Shown: positions 1-11,606, counted from the stretch's first letter. The stretch is DNA of 60,000 nucleotides from Antedon mediterranea (GCF_964355755.1 NC_092676.1:22056288-22116287); one strand, 5' to 3'. The notes: generated by a model from the letters alone, not told the origin. Translations and numbers: made by a program.

Positions 1-48
1 TATTTTCCAAGGGCTCATAAATTTACCTACTTGTCTTAAACCAAACTG

Positions 49-535
49 GCAGACTGAGAGATTGGAATGTTCCATTCATCGCGAATCAATACATTTGTAA
101 AAACGTAAATTAAATCTATCAAAATAGTATTTTTAAAAGAAAATCGGCCTGTCTTCAACATTATGATGCTGTACTCGAGCAGTTCAACCGGTTTTCAGCT
201 ATTAAAAACAATTATCGTAGGAGGAGATAGGAAAATGCGAAGCGTCCTCGCATTATTGTGTGCGGGTATTTTTCAAGTTGGACATCCATTAGACAGTGTA
301 TGCCACGATCGGAAAACACCCCTATTTGGGGCAAATCGTTGAACCTAAATTCGTTTTAATCGTCAATAACTAATTATCTAACTTAATTTAATTAGTAAAC
401 AGGGTTACATCAGGTGGTTAAAATCAGTACCGAAAGTACGAACCAACTTTATATACCATCGAGTAAAAATTCTAGAAGTAAGGCGCGATTTACCGAATTT
501 TGCCCTTACGTAAATTTATATATAGATATAGGCCT
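49..535. repeat. Dispersed repeat, inverted partner of 43010-43494
   Basis: About 480 bp that reads, with few mismatches, as the reverse complement of 43010-43494. Shared landmarks include the GGAATGTTCCATTCATCGC edge, an ACTCGAGC motif, GTAGGAGGAGATAGG and CATCAGGTGGTTAAAATCAG. A third, shorter and more diverged copy is at about 43868-43960. No convincing coding sequence, TIR or target duplication is visible, so the class is unknown. Confidence 0.8.
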
Positions 536-1323
536 ATAACACTAGCAGCGCTGCATAAGTTACTGTACCAGTCTAGGACGATTAGCCTATTAAAAAGTAA
601 ATAAATTTACATCTTTTTATAGATTTTATATCAAAAATGAAACGCAAAGAATTGAAAAATAGTTTAAGTAGGCCTACATTTATAAATAATTATTGTTCTC
701 ATTTATAATCAAATTTTATTGTCAATACTTAACTGTCCTTACAATGCATTTAGAACTATTTGGGGACTAGTAGTGGTTTAACATAAAAAACAGCAGAAGT
801 AAATAATACCGAACATTAAACACTACTTCAATTTACAGAGTTGTATTATTCGTAAGAATCGAACAATTTCATATTATTATTATTTACTCTATTTTCCACT
901 GGACATGCTACAAAAGTGAAATAAGAATCTACGTGGATTAACACGTTTTAAAATATTGCTAGACCATACTGAAGAGCACTACACAAACCGTACTGTAATA
1001 TGAATGAATGGTTACCGTACATTGTAAGTAGGCTACACTTTGAATGTTTACTGAGTAGGAGGCTTAAGTATGGTAATATACGCCATTACAATAGTTGTAC
1101 AATGAATATGCAATATATTAGATGAATAAATAAAGTTTGAAATGTAAAATCATAATGGCTTGCCTCCATTTGTTTTCTGAGTTTGTTCTACTGTATTATG
1201 CGATTAATTAGGGCATCAATATGACATAATAGGGGGTGAGCATGTGTAAATTTATTCAGTTATACTCGTTGATAGTCGATAGTACCAAATAACAACACTA
1301 ATCAACTATTTTATATTTAGGTG
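536..1323. other. No gene seen; 5' flank of the sialyltransferase
   Basis: AT-rich sequence with no recognised coding or repeat content. Immediately before the ATG at 1324 a TTTATATTTAG stretch looks like a splice acceptor, so the first coding exon may be preceded by an untranslated exon somewhere upstream. No core promoter can be picked with confidence. Confidence 0.4.
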
Positions 1324-2462
1324 ATGTATTCCTATTATCATCGAACGTTTTACATTGTTTTACTTTCTTTGATGTCATTGGTTCCGTCGTTGTTTCTGGT
1401 ATATAGCTCATCAAAAAGTGTGGAAAATAAAATAGTGATGAAGCCGGCTACACCAACAAAGGCAAGGTACAAGAATGATTCAACTCAATTTAATTCAACT
1501 GTATTTACACACCGAGTTCCAGATCATTCAGTTCTCAAAGCTAGTTCTAAAAGTGTTGGAAAACTGGTTCATTTAGGACCTAAAGGTCGAGAATTTGACT
1601 TCCGGACAAAAATAGATTTTACGCCTTCGGTAAGAAACGCCTTGCTTTGTATTTAAAATGAGAAATTGATAGCATGTATCTATAGTTACTATAGTACGAA
1701 AGCCTAATCCTGCCACATGAGTATAAACATTATACAATCAATATGAAAATAGCTATGTCGAAATTTAGACCTACAATGTTGAAATTTTGACACAGTAATT
1801 GGAAACAATCAGATAGAGTTTGAATAACGTTAGAAGAATCGGGTGAACAAGATGTAAAATTAATGGACTTTATTATCGTCTGTGTTGTATTCGTTTGTAG
1901 TTTTACAGATTTCTCATCTGAAATAGGGTTCATCATGAATATCCTCACAGACATGTTACAATGACATTGACGATGACCATACTGTAATATATCTGAATCA
2001 TATATACATTGCTCATATAAAGTTTACGTTTATCATAATGCAAATTCTGTGTAAAACTTCAGTGCAATTCAAAGTAACAACATAATTATCTTGCCTTTAA
2101 CCTATATTTTCATATCAAATACAATATAGTGTAGCTTATTGTCTTTGTCTACTTTGCATCTATTTTTCATTTTGTTCAGTATAATTATGTCATCATCTAA
2201 ATTATGCAAGTTTTGAAAAAAATATTAAAACAATTACACTCCTATTGCCAAATAATGTCAATTCCAGAATAAAAAAAAAATCATGTACTAGATCCAATAC
2301 AAATAACAAAGAAACATTTAAGACTTCCATTAAGGCAAGCCAATAGCCGTAAACACTGAAGCCACTATTTTCTTTTATAACATTATAATTTAAACATAAA
2401 TAAAACATCAATGTACAATAATTTGACAATAATTCATTTCATTCATTATGCACTTAAAAACG

Positions 2463-2496
<34 letters not shown>

Positions 2497-5491
2497 AATA
2501 AGCAATTAATAATTATCAACTGATTCAACAATGTTTTTTCAGACTTGCGCAACCTCCATTCAGAAAAGGTTCTTGGGGAGTAATTGGGCATCGAGTAAGT
2601 TCATGCCAAGTATCACCATGGCGATGCATCAGGGCGCGATGTCAAATGCAGAGTATAAAAGACTGCATGCATTTGGTATGCCTTATGGTCTAAAGGGCTA
2701 TAACGGTACTGACTTGTCTTACAAAGGTAAGAATTACCGTACAAAGGTAAGAATTACCGTACATAATCTATTTTTACACGTACCCGTATAAAAACGATGA
2801 CGATAGAAAACACTTTTAGGATCATTAACCTGGAATCTTCCAATTCTACGAATTTCAAGAAACTATTATGATAATGGTAAGGCTGTAAATTCCTGATATA
2901 GGTCTACAATAAAAATTATATCTGTTTTTTTCTTTGTGTATCGTACCGTATCGAAACAAATCAAATATAAAAAAAATCATGACATTTTAAATAATTTTTA
3001 GATTTTCTAGTATTATTTATCAAATTAGTTTATCTCAAGCATTAATATGATATATTGTCGATCCCTAAAAAAAGATTAATAAATAAGACTTTGAATAGGT
3101 TATTTTGTAGTTTTAATAATGTTAATCACTTCTGCAGAAAAAACGGGAAATATAATGTTTTCACTTAAAAAGAAGCAACAAAAATTGTCAGTCAATTTGA
3201 CAATATTTTTTTGCTTTAAATTACAGTTTTTCAGGTAAATAAGTTTGTGTTCGATCAAATTTTTTGTCAAAAGTGAATATTACTATTATTGAACATAAAC
3301 ATGGCATATTTAAAAAAATGTGTTTCAAGGCGAACATTATTTTAAAACTACAGTATTGCTTTAAATTACAGTTTTTTCATTCAGGTAAATATTTTTGTTC
3401 CGATCCATTCTTTTGTCAAAGCGAGTAACTGTTGAGACATGAAAATGGCCTATTCAACACAAAAATGTGGAAAAAAAATATTTGTAGGGGGACAATATGG
3501 TTTTTATAATAGCCGTAACATATTATTTTGTACCACCACACGCTTACTGAAGGATAACAATCATAAATAGCTTATACCTATATAAAACAACTTATGTTTT
3601 TACTGTAGATCTGCAAGAAATACTATCAAAGCTACCTCATGAAGACAGTATATTAGAATTTTCTAGTAAAGAGAAACCGACATGTTTAAGCTGTGCTGTT
3701 ATTGGCAATGGTGGTATTCTTAATGGTTCTAAGCTTGGAAAAGAAATAGACGGACATGATCTTGTATTTCGGTAATTTATTTAGTAATAAAACTATAGAG
3801 TAGTAATTCTTATAGTACGGCATGTCAAGGGATACGGTGTTTATATTTATATAGTAGAATCTGAACTGAGCCTGCAAGAGCTAAGTCAACCATTCTCGCA
3901 TGGCGGCAATAAACATTGGCCTGTGTGCATAAAAAAAATATATTTCTTAAATAGGCCTATTATCTATCTGTGAAATAAATTGGTATCATCTTTAACTAAT
4001 TTTTAGATGTTAATTATTTCTATACATTGTTGTGATTCGTTTAGAAAATACAAATACCACATTTAGTTTTTTCCTACTGTAGATCAGACCAAACGCTTCA
4101 ATGTTGGTCTCATTCTGATTGTGATCATTGTTATTCTTTTTATAAGTGTGAACCACGCAATTCGAAGAGGATTTGAAGAAGATATAGGTAATAAAACTAC
4201 ACATTACGTAATGATGGACCGATCACTAACACACACAAGTAAAGAAGACGTTCCACGAGATAAGGTAACATATGATGACGACGAAATAGAGCATTTGAGA
4301 ATCAATTGTTATTCAGTTTAAGTTTTGCACGGCTTAGGCCTAATGTAATATTCATTATTTGCATGCAGTTAGAAAAAAAAATGTATTCATTTTATACCAA
4401 AAATGACATACTAAAAGTTAAATGTAGCCTATAAATGTTTTGTAATATTCGGAATATCAAAGAAATTACTGAAGTACAATTAGATCATCTATTTCCACTC
4501 AAGAAACCATTATCAACAATAATACATCTTAAACGTTTATATTTCTATAAAATATTTGATCGCAATATTAATAACGTCGTAAATCAAATCGTTTCTTCCG
4601 TCAGGGAATTATGTATGTGTTCTTACCGTGCAGAAGATTAGACTACAGTTATATAAAAGATGCTATTGGACGGCCTAACCCAAAGCTGAAGTTGGTTACT
4701 GATGCAAACAATATGAGAATACTTCATCCGGATTTCGTTCGTTACATTAACAAAATGTAAGTAGGCCTAAATTCATATAGAACAAAATAATTGTCGGCTG
4801 CTCTTGTATCTTGTTTTTTATTTTTCCAATTGAAATGTATTTTCTTATTGTAATGTTGTACTTTTTTTCACCTTATGTGAAATAGAATTCATGTTTTTAT
4901 AATAATGCATTATGATAAAAGAATATCCATTGATTATCTTATAACCAATTATGTTCTGAAATTAATTAGATGATCTCTAATGTAAACGGTGATTCAGTTT
5001 ATTTACCATGGAGATCGACCACGAGATGTGGCATTCCATCGACCAATCAGATACGCCACTCAATCACACAGCCCTTTTGAAATAATTTATACAAATTTTT
5101 TTATTAAATTCCTTTGTGTTTTTTTGTTACTAATAATGTACATTCATTTTATTGAATACCTATTATTGTTTTGTACAGGATACATTTCATTTAAGATAAT
5201 CCTAGTTATTTTTTTTTTATGTTTAACTTTTTAGTTGGATTCAAAGAAAGCGTTTCTTTCGGCCAACAACTGGCGGTATGATGTTCATGTCAGCACTCCA
5301 TTGTGGATGTGACTCTGTTGATGTGTACGGTATGGGTAATAATAAACAATTATTCTGCTCACTATTACGACTTAAAATATGAAAGATATAAGTACAATGG
5401 TGGGCATGACTTTAACCGAAAGATTGAAATTCTGAAAGCGTTAGACAAAGAGGGCATCATTAATTGGTACAAGCGAGATGTTAAATTTTAG
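1324..5491 (+). CDS. ST6GALNAC-like alpha-2,6-sialyltransferase, six exons, last exon frame-broken
   Basis: Golgi type II glycosyltransferase expected to transfer sialic acid to GalNAc of O-glycans (GT29; closest in motif pattern to vertebrate ST6GALNAC1/2). Coding exons: 1324-1629, 2543-2726, 3609-3771, 4147-4264, 4605-4756, 5235-5491; splice phases agree throughout. Exon 1 encodes a short cytoplasmic tail, a hydrophobic anchor (residues about 10-28) and the start of the stem. Exon 2 has CATSIQKRF and the HAFGMPYG region. Sialylmotif L spans exons 3-4 ([20 protein letters not shown], then [12 protein letters not shown]). Motif S is in exon 6 ([17 protein letters not shown]), followed by motif III (HYYD) and motif VS (HDF...E). 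Motif S is read in the frame of 5281 but HYYD onward in the frame of 5303, so a +1 shift is needed between about 5329 and 5355. No intron fits there. With the shift the protein is about 393 residues, normal for the family. Either a real lesion or a sequence error; family assignment is firm. Confidence 0.85.
2466..2493. repeat. (TA)n microsatellite
   Basis: Uninterrupted alternating TA run in sialyltransferase intron 1, about 50 bp before the exon 2 acceptor. Confidence 0.95.
2721..2760 (+). repeat. 20-bp tandem duplication of the exon 2 splice donor
   Basis: Two identical 20-bp units starting ACAAAGGTAAG lie head to tail across the exon 2/intron 2 boundary, so two identical donor sites occur (GT at 2727 and at 2747). 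Phase analysis shows that only the first keeps the frame into exon 3; the second adds 20 nt and leads to a stop within exon 3. Confidence 0.9.
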
Positions 5492-5871
5492 AAGTAGCCT
5501 GCACATGCAAAAGCCGTATTATATCATTAGTTTAATATTTAACTAATACTGTATCATTGCCATTTGTTGCTTTCTTACTATCGAGTGGCGTTGATGCATT
5601 TTTTTAAATTCAATTTAAAGTTGATATACAATAGTTCGATTCAACGACTTAATTATTAATGCGACACCGAAGAGCGAAACATGCTAAACTTCAAACACGG
5701 TAACCATGGAAAAATAAGTATAGAACTTATACCTGCGTGATGTTACTCCGTTCCCAATTTATTTCTCCATGCAGTATTCAGACTACATTTTAAACTGAAA
5801 TAATGTTAATGTTGTAGGCCTATACATACATAAATGACTACAGACTTTGGGTTTGCAGTTTATCTTATGTA

Positions 5872-6265
5872 TTGTGCAATGTTAGTGAAGAAGTCATTGA
5901 CTTCGTTTCAAATATTCAAACTGTGTTTGTAAAACTTTTATTTTCAATAACGTTCTTAAGGCTTAAATCTATATATAATATCATAATATCTAATAAATTC
6001 ACACAAAATAAACAATATCACACTCATCAAACAAGACAAAAAGATCAGTATTACCTGCCACTCACTCGAACCAATTTTAAAATGAACACCTTTGTATATA
6101 CTGGACCTAAACTCTGGAATTGTTTTTTAGAGTGCCTAATTTTGTAATATTTATTTTGTATATGTTTGTTTTGAGGAGCCTATTCACTACAAGCTATATG
6201 CTTTAATGTACTGTAGGCTCCTCCACTCTATACGTTATTAATAGTATAGTGAAATAAAATAAAAT
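5872..6265 (+). pseudogene. 3' end of a non-LTR retrotransposon (LINE) with tail
   Basis: The open stretch 5872-6147 ends in a segment (HQTRQKDQYYLPLTRTN, then YTGPKLWN) resembling the extreme C-terminus of LINE reverse transcriptases, where a TRxK...RTN...GPxxWN pattern is common. It is followed by an 80-bp 3' UTR with the inverted pair GAGGAGCCTA/TAGGCTCCTC and a tail of AAAAT repeats ending near 6265. Nothing of the upstream polymerase remains, so it is a 5'-truncated dead copy. Superfamily (CR1, L2 or similar) cannot be decided. Confidence 0.65.
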
Positions 6266-6391
6266 GAAGTATATATTCTAAAATGTCTGTTTTATCAAGG
6301 TTTAACTTAGGCCTTTTTTTAATATTTAAATTAAATATCTAACCTTATAATAGTAACAGATTATGTATAAACGTGTTTTTCTATTATTATA

Positions 6392-6437
6392 TTAAATATG
6401 ATGTCATGTAATTTTAATTAAATGACATCATATTTAA
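6392..6437. repeat. 16-bp-arm palindrome
   Basis: TTAAATATGATGTCAT and its exact complement ATGACATCATATTTAA are separated by 14 bp of AT-rich loop. Possibly a tiny MITE or cruciform site; no coding content nearby. Confidence 0.75.
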
Positions 6438-7177
6438 AATATTAATATAGAATTGCTTAAAAGCAGTTTTCTTTGAAAACATATAAGCAGCTTATTAGTT
6501 GCTTAAAGATATCTATAGATCAGGACAGATTCGTCTTTAAATGTCGTAATGAGAATTGCATGGGCACAACATTTTTCTTTTGTGTTACATACCCCTACCG
6601 CCCTCAGGTACGACAAGATTTAGTTACAAATAATAATGAAATAATTGTATCTAGAATAATACAATTGTGTGCTGGCGCCTAGCATAATTTTGTTTTTCAC
6701 CAAGGGCCACCCTGTATACGTGATATAAAGTTTGTATTAACGTCGTATATATTATAAGTTTAAAACTTAAAAGGGATAGTTTGTTTACGACGAGTTACGT
6801 AACTCTCTGGATAAGCATAAAACCATAATAACATAATTATATAGCCTATGCACATCCTGCTGCCCGGCTGCGATTTTTTTTTTCGTACATAAGTTGGGGA
6901 CCCCCTCAAGAAACGTCACAAAATAAACATGAATAATTCATCAGTTAAATTTTCTTGTTCCGTGTGCACCCAAGCGTATACCAACAAGAAGTGATTACAC
7001 AAGTGCGGTACGATTCTAGGCCTATCTCCGCTGTTGTTGCCGCGTGCGATTTCATAGAAGAATAGCGGCGTTTTGTGTGGATTGTCGAAATAATCAGCCT
7101 TTGTTTATGGTGTTTTTAATATAATTTATTACTAAAGAATTACGTGTTAAAATTATAGTTTCTATTAATACTATAGG

Positions 7178-7306
7178 TGTTATATATGCATGTTGTAACG
7201 ACGCCTTTGGCGTGCCATAATTGTTCTCTCTCTTCTGAATAAATGTTTAGTTGTACACGCTGTGTTTAGAGCCCTTACTTTACATTATAATTTACTATAT
7301 ACAACA
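7178..7306 (+). repeat. 5' LTR
   Basis: 129 bp, TGTT...AACA, identical base for base by eye to the 3' LTR at 11478-11606. Contains GAATAAATG, a possible polyadenylation signal, in its middle. Very short for a Ty3-type LTR. Confidence 0.95.
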
Positions 7307-7313
7307 TAAATTT

Positions 7314-7330
7314 TGGCGACGAAGATGAGC
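7314..7330 (+). other. Primer binding site
   Basis: TGGCGACGAAGATGAGC begins 7 nt after the 5' LTR, and TGG is the expected complement of the tRNA CCA end. The site overlaps the start codon region of gag-pol. The priming tRNA is not assigned. Confidence 0.7.
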
Positions 7331-10300
7331 ATGGCAGTTATAATAGGAAAGGTGGAAGAATTTGATTCATCTTTAGAAGCTTGGGATTCGTATACCGAAC
7401 GGTTAGATCAATATTTTGTAGCCAACAAGGTCGATGATGATCGGAAGGTACCGGCATTGCTTGCACTCATCGGACCGAAAACGTACACGCTACTAAAGAA
7501 TTTGTGTTCACCGGAGAAACCAGCGACACTGTCTTACGCAGATTTAATTACAAAGCTCACGACACATCTTTGCCCAAAGCCATCGGAAATCGCTGAACGA
7601 TTTCGGTTCTACAAAAGAGAACAGCATAGCGGGGAAAGCATTGCTTCATACATTGCTGAACTACGAAGGTTAGCCATTCATTGCAATTTCGGAAACACTT
7701 TGACCTCGACACTGCGAGACATTTTCGTCTGCGGGTTGCGTCAAGAGAACATTCAGAAACGTTTACTGGCGGTTCATGACCTTAAATTAGATGATGCAAT
7801 TAAAACCGCTGTAGCTATGGAAACAGCAAGTCGTGATGCTACAGAATTTCAGAAAACAAGGACACCAAATACTACAGGTGAGAGCAATGTAAATAAGTTT
7901 ACTACAAAAAATTACCAATCTAAAAGACACCAAGGTCATAAACAAAGTAAAGCATCTAGGCCTACACACTGTTACAGATGTGGTAATACAGGCCATAAAG
8001 CTGATCGCTGCAGGCACATACATACTGTTTGCAATTACTGTTCCAAGGAAGGACATCTAGAAAAAGTATGCATGAAGAAAAAGAAAGACAATAATGTGTC
8101 AAAGCCTAACACTGGTAACCTTAAAAAGAATGTACAGTATGTACAGGGAGAGGAAGTCAACTATGAACCTATGCTATATGCAAATCATAAGTCAAAAGTG
8201 GAGCCAATTATAGTGGTTGCATCTATAAATGGAAAGAAAATCCCTATGGAATTGGACACTGGATCATCAGTATCACTGATTCCAGAGTTGACCTACAAGA
8301 AAGCATTCCAGTCGTTACCATTACAGAAAACTACAATTAGGTTGAAAACATATTCTGGTGAGACTATTGTACCAATAGGCATGCTAAATACTAAAGTGTG
8401 TCTTAACAATCATGAAGAACTTGCAGAGTTATTGGTCGTTCCATTGAACGGACCAGCCTTATTCGGACGTGATTGGCTAAAGAAGTTTAAATTAGATTGG
8501 CATGAAATAAAAGCCATTGATGAGGCAAAAGCAACAACTAAAGGTCTGGATGAAATTTTAGAAAAACATAAAGCTGTTTTTAAAGATGAATTGGGGAAAC
8601 TGGAGAATATTAAAGCTAGTATCTACATCACTGAAAACAGCAAACCACAGTTCCACAAGCCAAGAAATGTCCCATATTCAATGAGGGACAAGGTCGAAAA
8701 AGAGCTTGGACGACTACAAAATCAAGAGATTATTAGCCCTGTGAAATACAGCGAATGGGCAGCTCCCATTGTACCTGTACAGAAGAAGTCAGGGCAAGTT
8801 AGAATCTGTGGTGACTTTAAAGTTACAATTAATCCTGTGATGAAAGTAGAACAGTACCCATTACCTAAAATAGAAGATATCTTTGCATCTCTAGCAGGAG
8901 GTCAGAAATTTACAAAAATTGACCTTAAACAAGCATATTTACAGATGGAAGTGGAAGACACTTCAAAGGAACTGTTAACTATTAATACGCATAAAGGGTT
9001 ATTTAGATATAACCGACTTCCATTTGGTGTAGCCTCAGCTCCTGCAATCTGGCAAAGAGCGATGGACCAGGTACTGCAAAATGTACCCTTTACATCTTGC
9101 ATATTGGATGATATGATCATCAGCGGAAAAACAACTGAGGAACACTTAAAAAACTTGGACACAGTTTTAGAGAGATTAGAGAAATACAACTTAAGAGTAA
9201 ATCGTGAGAAATGTGAGTTTTTCAAAGAGGACATCACATACTGTGGTCATGTGATAACTGAAAAAGGGTTACAGAAATCCCCTGACAAGATACATGCAGT
9301 TATCAATGCGCCAAAACCTGACAACAAACAGCAAATGCGATCATTCTTGGGTTTAATAAATTACTATCGTAGGTTTTTGCCAAACTTATCGTCCATAGTC
9401 GCACCCCTGAATGAACTCTTACAAAATGAAAAAACTTGGAAATGGACAAATTCATGTGATGAAGCTTTTAAAGCGGTCAAAGAACTTATAACTTCAGACC
9501 AAGTTCTATGCCACTATAATCCTGAACTAACAGTTAAACTAGCCTGTGATGCATCGCCATACGGCCTTGGTAGCGTTCTTTCACATATTATGCCAGACGG
9601 AAAGGAAAGACCAATTGCATTTGCTTCTCGCTCCTTAACAAAAGCTGAAAAGGGCTATGCCCAAATAGATAAGGAAGCATTAGGACTTTATTGGGGAATA
9701 CAAAAGTTTCATACTTACCTGCATGGCCGACATTTTACTTTGGTGACAGATCATAAGCCGCTAGTAAGCATCTTGCATCCACAAAAGTCAATTCCAGCAA
9801 TGACTGCTGCAAGACTACAAAGATATGCCCTTTACCTATCTGGACATACATATGATATCGAATATCGCAACACGCACGCTCATGGGAATGCTGATGGATT
9901 GAGTAGATTGCCTATACCTACAGATGTGATTGATTACGTCGATGAGGCATCTACATTCTACACCTCCCAGATTGAAAGGTTGCCGATATCAAGTACAGAA
10001 ATACGGAAAGAAACACAGAAAGATCAGATTCTGTCACACGTATTAGATACTGTTTTAAAAGGGACTAACAAACTTCCTGACCAAGAAGCGTACACACCCT
10101 ACAAGCGCCGTCTTACAGAACTTACTTGCCATCAAGGGTGTTTAATGTGGGGAAATCGAGTACTAATTCCAGATAGACTTCGTGCTGCTATTCTTAATGA
10201 AATACATGATGGACACATTGGGATTGTTAAGATGAAAAACTTAGCTCGCTCTTACATCTGGTGGCCTAACATTGATTGCGAAATTGAACAAGTTTGTAAA

Positions 10301-11308
10301 TCTTGTATCGGTTGCCAGCAAACAAGCAAAATGCCAAAATCCGCACCAGTACACCCTTGGGAGTGGCCATCTGCCCCATGGGATCGCTTACATATAGATT
10401 TTGCAGGGCCATTCATGAACTCTATGTTTTTAATTGTTGTTGACGCCCATAGCAAATGGCCAGAAGTTTATCCAATGAGATCTACTACAGCACAACTGAC
10501 TATTGAGAAATTGCGAATTATGTTTAGCCAATATGGTATTCCCAGACAAATTGTATCGAACAACGGTCCTCAATTTAAGTCGGAGGAATTTACAGATTTC
10601 ATGAAAGCAAATGGTATTCGACATACCACATCATCCCCATATCACCCCAGAACAAATGGCCTAGCAGAGAGATTTGTGCAAACGTTTAAATTGGCCATTA
10701 AGCAAGCAAGAGGAAACAGTTGTTGTTCATTACAGCAACATCTGAGTACATTTCTGTTTAAGTACAGAACAACTCCTCATACACTTACCAAGGAAACACC
10801 TGCAAAATTACTCTACGGACGCAATCTACGAACGCGTTTGGATCTTTTGAAACCGGATCTAACAGCTACTGTCTTGAAAGGTCAAGATCGTATGAAGTTT
10901 GCAAAACATTGTGGAACCAGTATCCGAGAGTTTCAACCCGGACAATCAGTAATGGTCCGTGATTATCGTAACACAAACCAGAAATGGATACCAGCTCAAA
11001 TACAAGGAAAAACTGGTCCACTATCTTACACAGTTGACACAGGACTTGGAACAGTATGGAGGCGTCATGCTGATCAACTACACCCAACTATGGTGAATGT
11101 CACTCCTACAGAAATATTCACCCAGGATGACCATGTTCCAGAAATACTAAATCCAACAGACGCTCCACAATCAGATAACCTTACTCGAAATGTTAACGCC
11201 GACACACCTGTTACAACTGGCAGCGCATCTCTTACACAAGAAACTGCACCCATACGTCGATATCCAAAAAGAAATAATATTCGCCCACCAAAGAGACTAG
11301 ACTTGTAA
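7325..11308 (+). CDS. Gag-Pol polyprotein of the Ty3-type retrotransposon
   Basis: 1327-codon single ORF; ATG 7325 is the first Met after the primer site. Gag ends with two CCHC zinc knuckles (CYRCGNTGHKADRC near residue 215, CNYCSKEGHLEKVC near 236). Protease has LDTGSSVSLIP (about 310). RT has LPFGVASAP and, at the catalytic box, I593-L-D595-D596, so the usual Tyr of YxDD is Ile. RNase H has CDASPYGLG (about 740) and TDHKP (about 808). Integrase has an HHCC zinc site (about 960-998), then the catalytic triad positions D1025 (IDFAGPF), N1079 (SNNGPQF) and E1115 (AERF) with D35E spacing. The second catalytic Asp is therefore Asn (codon AAC, 10559-10561), which should abolish strand transfer. 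No frameshift separates gag and pol. Everything else looks functional. Confidence 0.95.
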   Translation: MSMAVIIGKVEEFDSSLEAWDSYTERLDQYFVANKVDDDRKVPALLALIGPKTYTLLKNLCSPEKPATLSYADLITKLTTHLCPKPSEIAERFRFYKREQHSGESIASYIAELRRLAIHCNFGNTLTSTLRDIFVCGLRQENIQKRLLAVHDLKLDDAIKTAVAMETASRDATEFQKTRTPNTTGESNVNKFTTKNYQSKRHQGHKQSKASRPTHCYRCGNTGHKADRCRHIHTVCNYCSKEGHLEKVCMKKKKDNNVSKPNTGNLKKNVQYVQGEEVNYEPMLYANHKSKVEPIIVVASINGKKIPMELDTGSSVSLIPELTYKKAFQSLPLQKTTIRLKTYSGETIVPIGMLNTKVCLNNHEELAELLVVPLNGPALFGRDWLKKFKLDWHEIKAIDEAKATTKGLDEILEKHKAVFKDELGKLENIKASIYITENSKPQFHKPRNVPYSMRDKVEKELGRLQNQEIISPVKYSEWAAPIVPVQKKSGQVRICGDFKVTINPVMKVEQYPLPKIEDIFASLAGGQKFTKIDLKQAYLQMEVEDTSKELLTINTHKGLFRYNRLPFGVASAPAIWQRAMDQVLQNVPFTSCILDDMIISGKTTEEHLKNLDTVLERLEKYNLRVNREKCEFFKEDITYCGHVITEKGLQKSPDKIHAVINAPKPDNKQQMRSFLGLINYYRRFLPNLSSIVAPLNELLQNEKTWKWTNSCDEAFKAVKELITSDQVLCHYNPELTVKLACDASPYGLGSVLSHIMPDGKERPIAFASRSLTKAEKGYAQIDKEALGLYWGIQKFHTYLHGRHFTLVTDHKPLVSILHPQKSIPAMTAARLQRYALYLSGHTYDIEYRNTHAHGNADGLSRLPIPTDVIDYVDEASTFYTSQIERLPISSTEIRKETQKDQILSHVLDTVLKGTNKLPDQEAYTPYKRRLTELTCHQGCLMWGNRVLIPDRLRAAILNEIHDGHIGIVKMKNLARSYIWWPNIDCEIEQVCKSCIGCQQTSKMPKSAPVHPWEWPSAPWDRLHIDFAGPFMNSMFLIVVDAHSKWPEVYPMRSTTAQLTIEKLRIMFSQYGIPRQIVSNNGPQFKSEEFTDFMKANGIRHTTSSPYHPRTNGLAERFVQTFKLAIKQARGNSCCSLQQHLSTFLFKYRTTPHTLTKETPAKLLYGRNLRTRLDLLKPDLTATVLKGQDRMKFAKHCGTSIREFQPGQSVMVRDYRNTNQKWIPAQIQGKTGPLSYTVDTGLGTVWRRHADQLHPTMVNVTPTEIFTQDDHVPEILNPTDAPQSDNLTRNVNADTPVTTGSASLTQETAPIRRYPKRNNIRPPKRLDL

Positions 11309-11465
11309 ATAGACATGAAACAAGAAGTTGATTTTAGTTGAACTTTATTATTCATTATTGCATTGAAAGATATTATACAGAAAACTTTGATTGAAACATT
11401 ATAATTACGAATGATTACAGAACAGTACAGAACTCTAGAATCTAGTCTTTACTATTCTTAAAATG

Positions 11466-11477
11466 GTAGGGAGGATG
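11466..11477 (+). other. Polypurine tract
   Basis: The purine-rich GGTAGGGAGGATG stretch directly abuts the 3' LTR, where plus-strand priming is expected. Confidence 0.6.
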
Positions 11478-11606
11478 TGTTATATATGCATGTTGTAACG
11501 ACGCCTTTGGCGTGCCATAATTGTTCTCTCTCTTCTGAATAAATGTTTAGTTGTACACGCTGTGTTTAGAGCCCTTACTTTACATTATAATTTACTATAT
11601 ACAACA
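11478..11606 (+). repeat. 3' LTR
   Basis: 129 bp, identical to the 5' LTR, followed by the ATAGG target duplication. Confidence 0.95.

Larger units (their letters stand above)
7178..11606 (+). mobile_element. Complete Ty3/mdg4-type LTR retrotransposon
   Basis: A 4429-bp element bounded by two identical 129-bp LTRs (TGTT...AACA) and flanked by the 5-bp target duplication ATAGG (7173-7177 and 11607-11611). It carries a primer binding site, one uninterrupted gag-pol ORF in the order Gag, protease, RT, RNase H, integrase (the Ty3 order), and a purine-rich tract before the 3' LTR. No envelope-like ORF follows. Identical LTRs and an intact ORF mark a recent insertion. It sits inside the older long-TIR element. 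Confidence 0.97.

Noticed and set aside
2747-2748. Second exon 2 donor in the sialyltransferase
   Set aside because: Using it shifts the frame and gives a stop within exon 3; kept only as a possible alternative splice.
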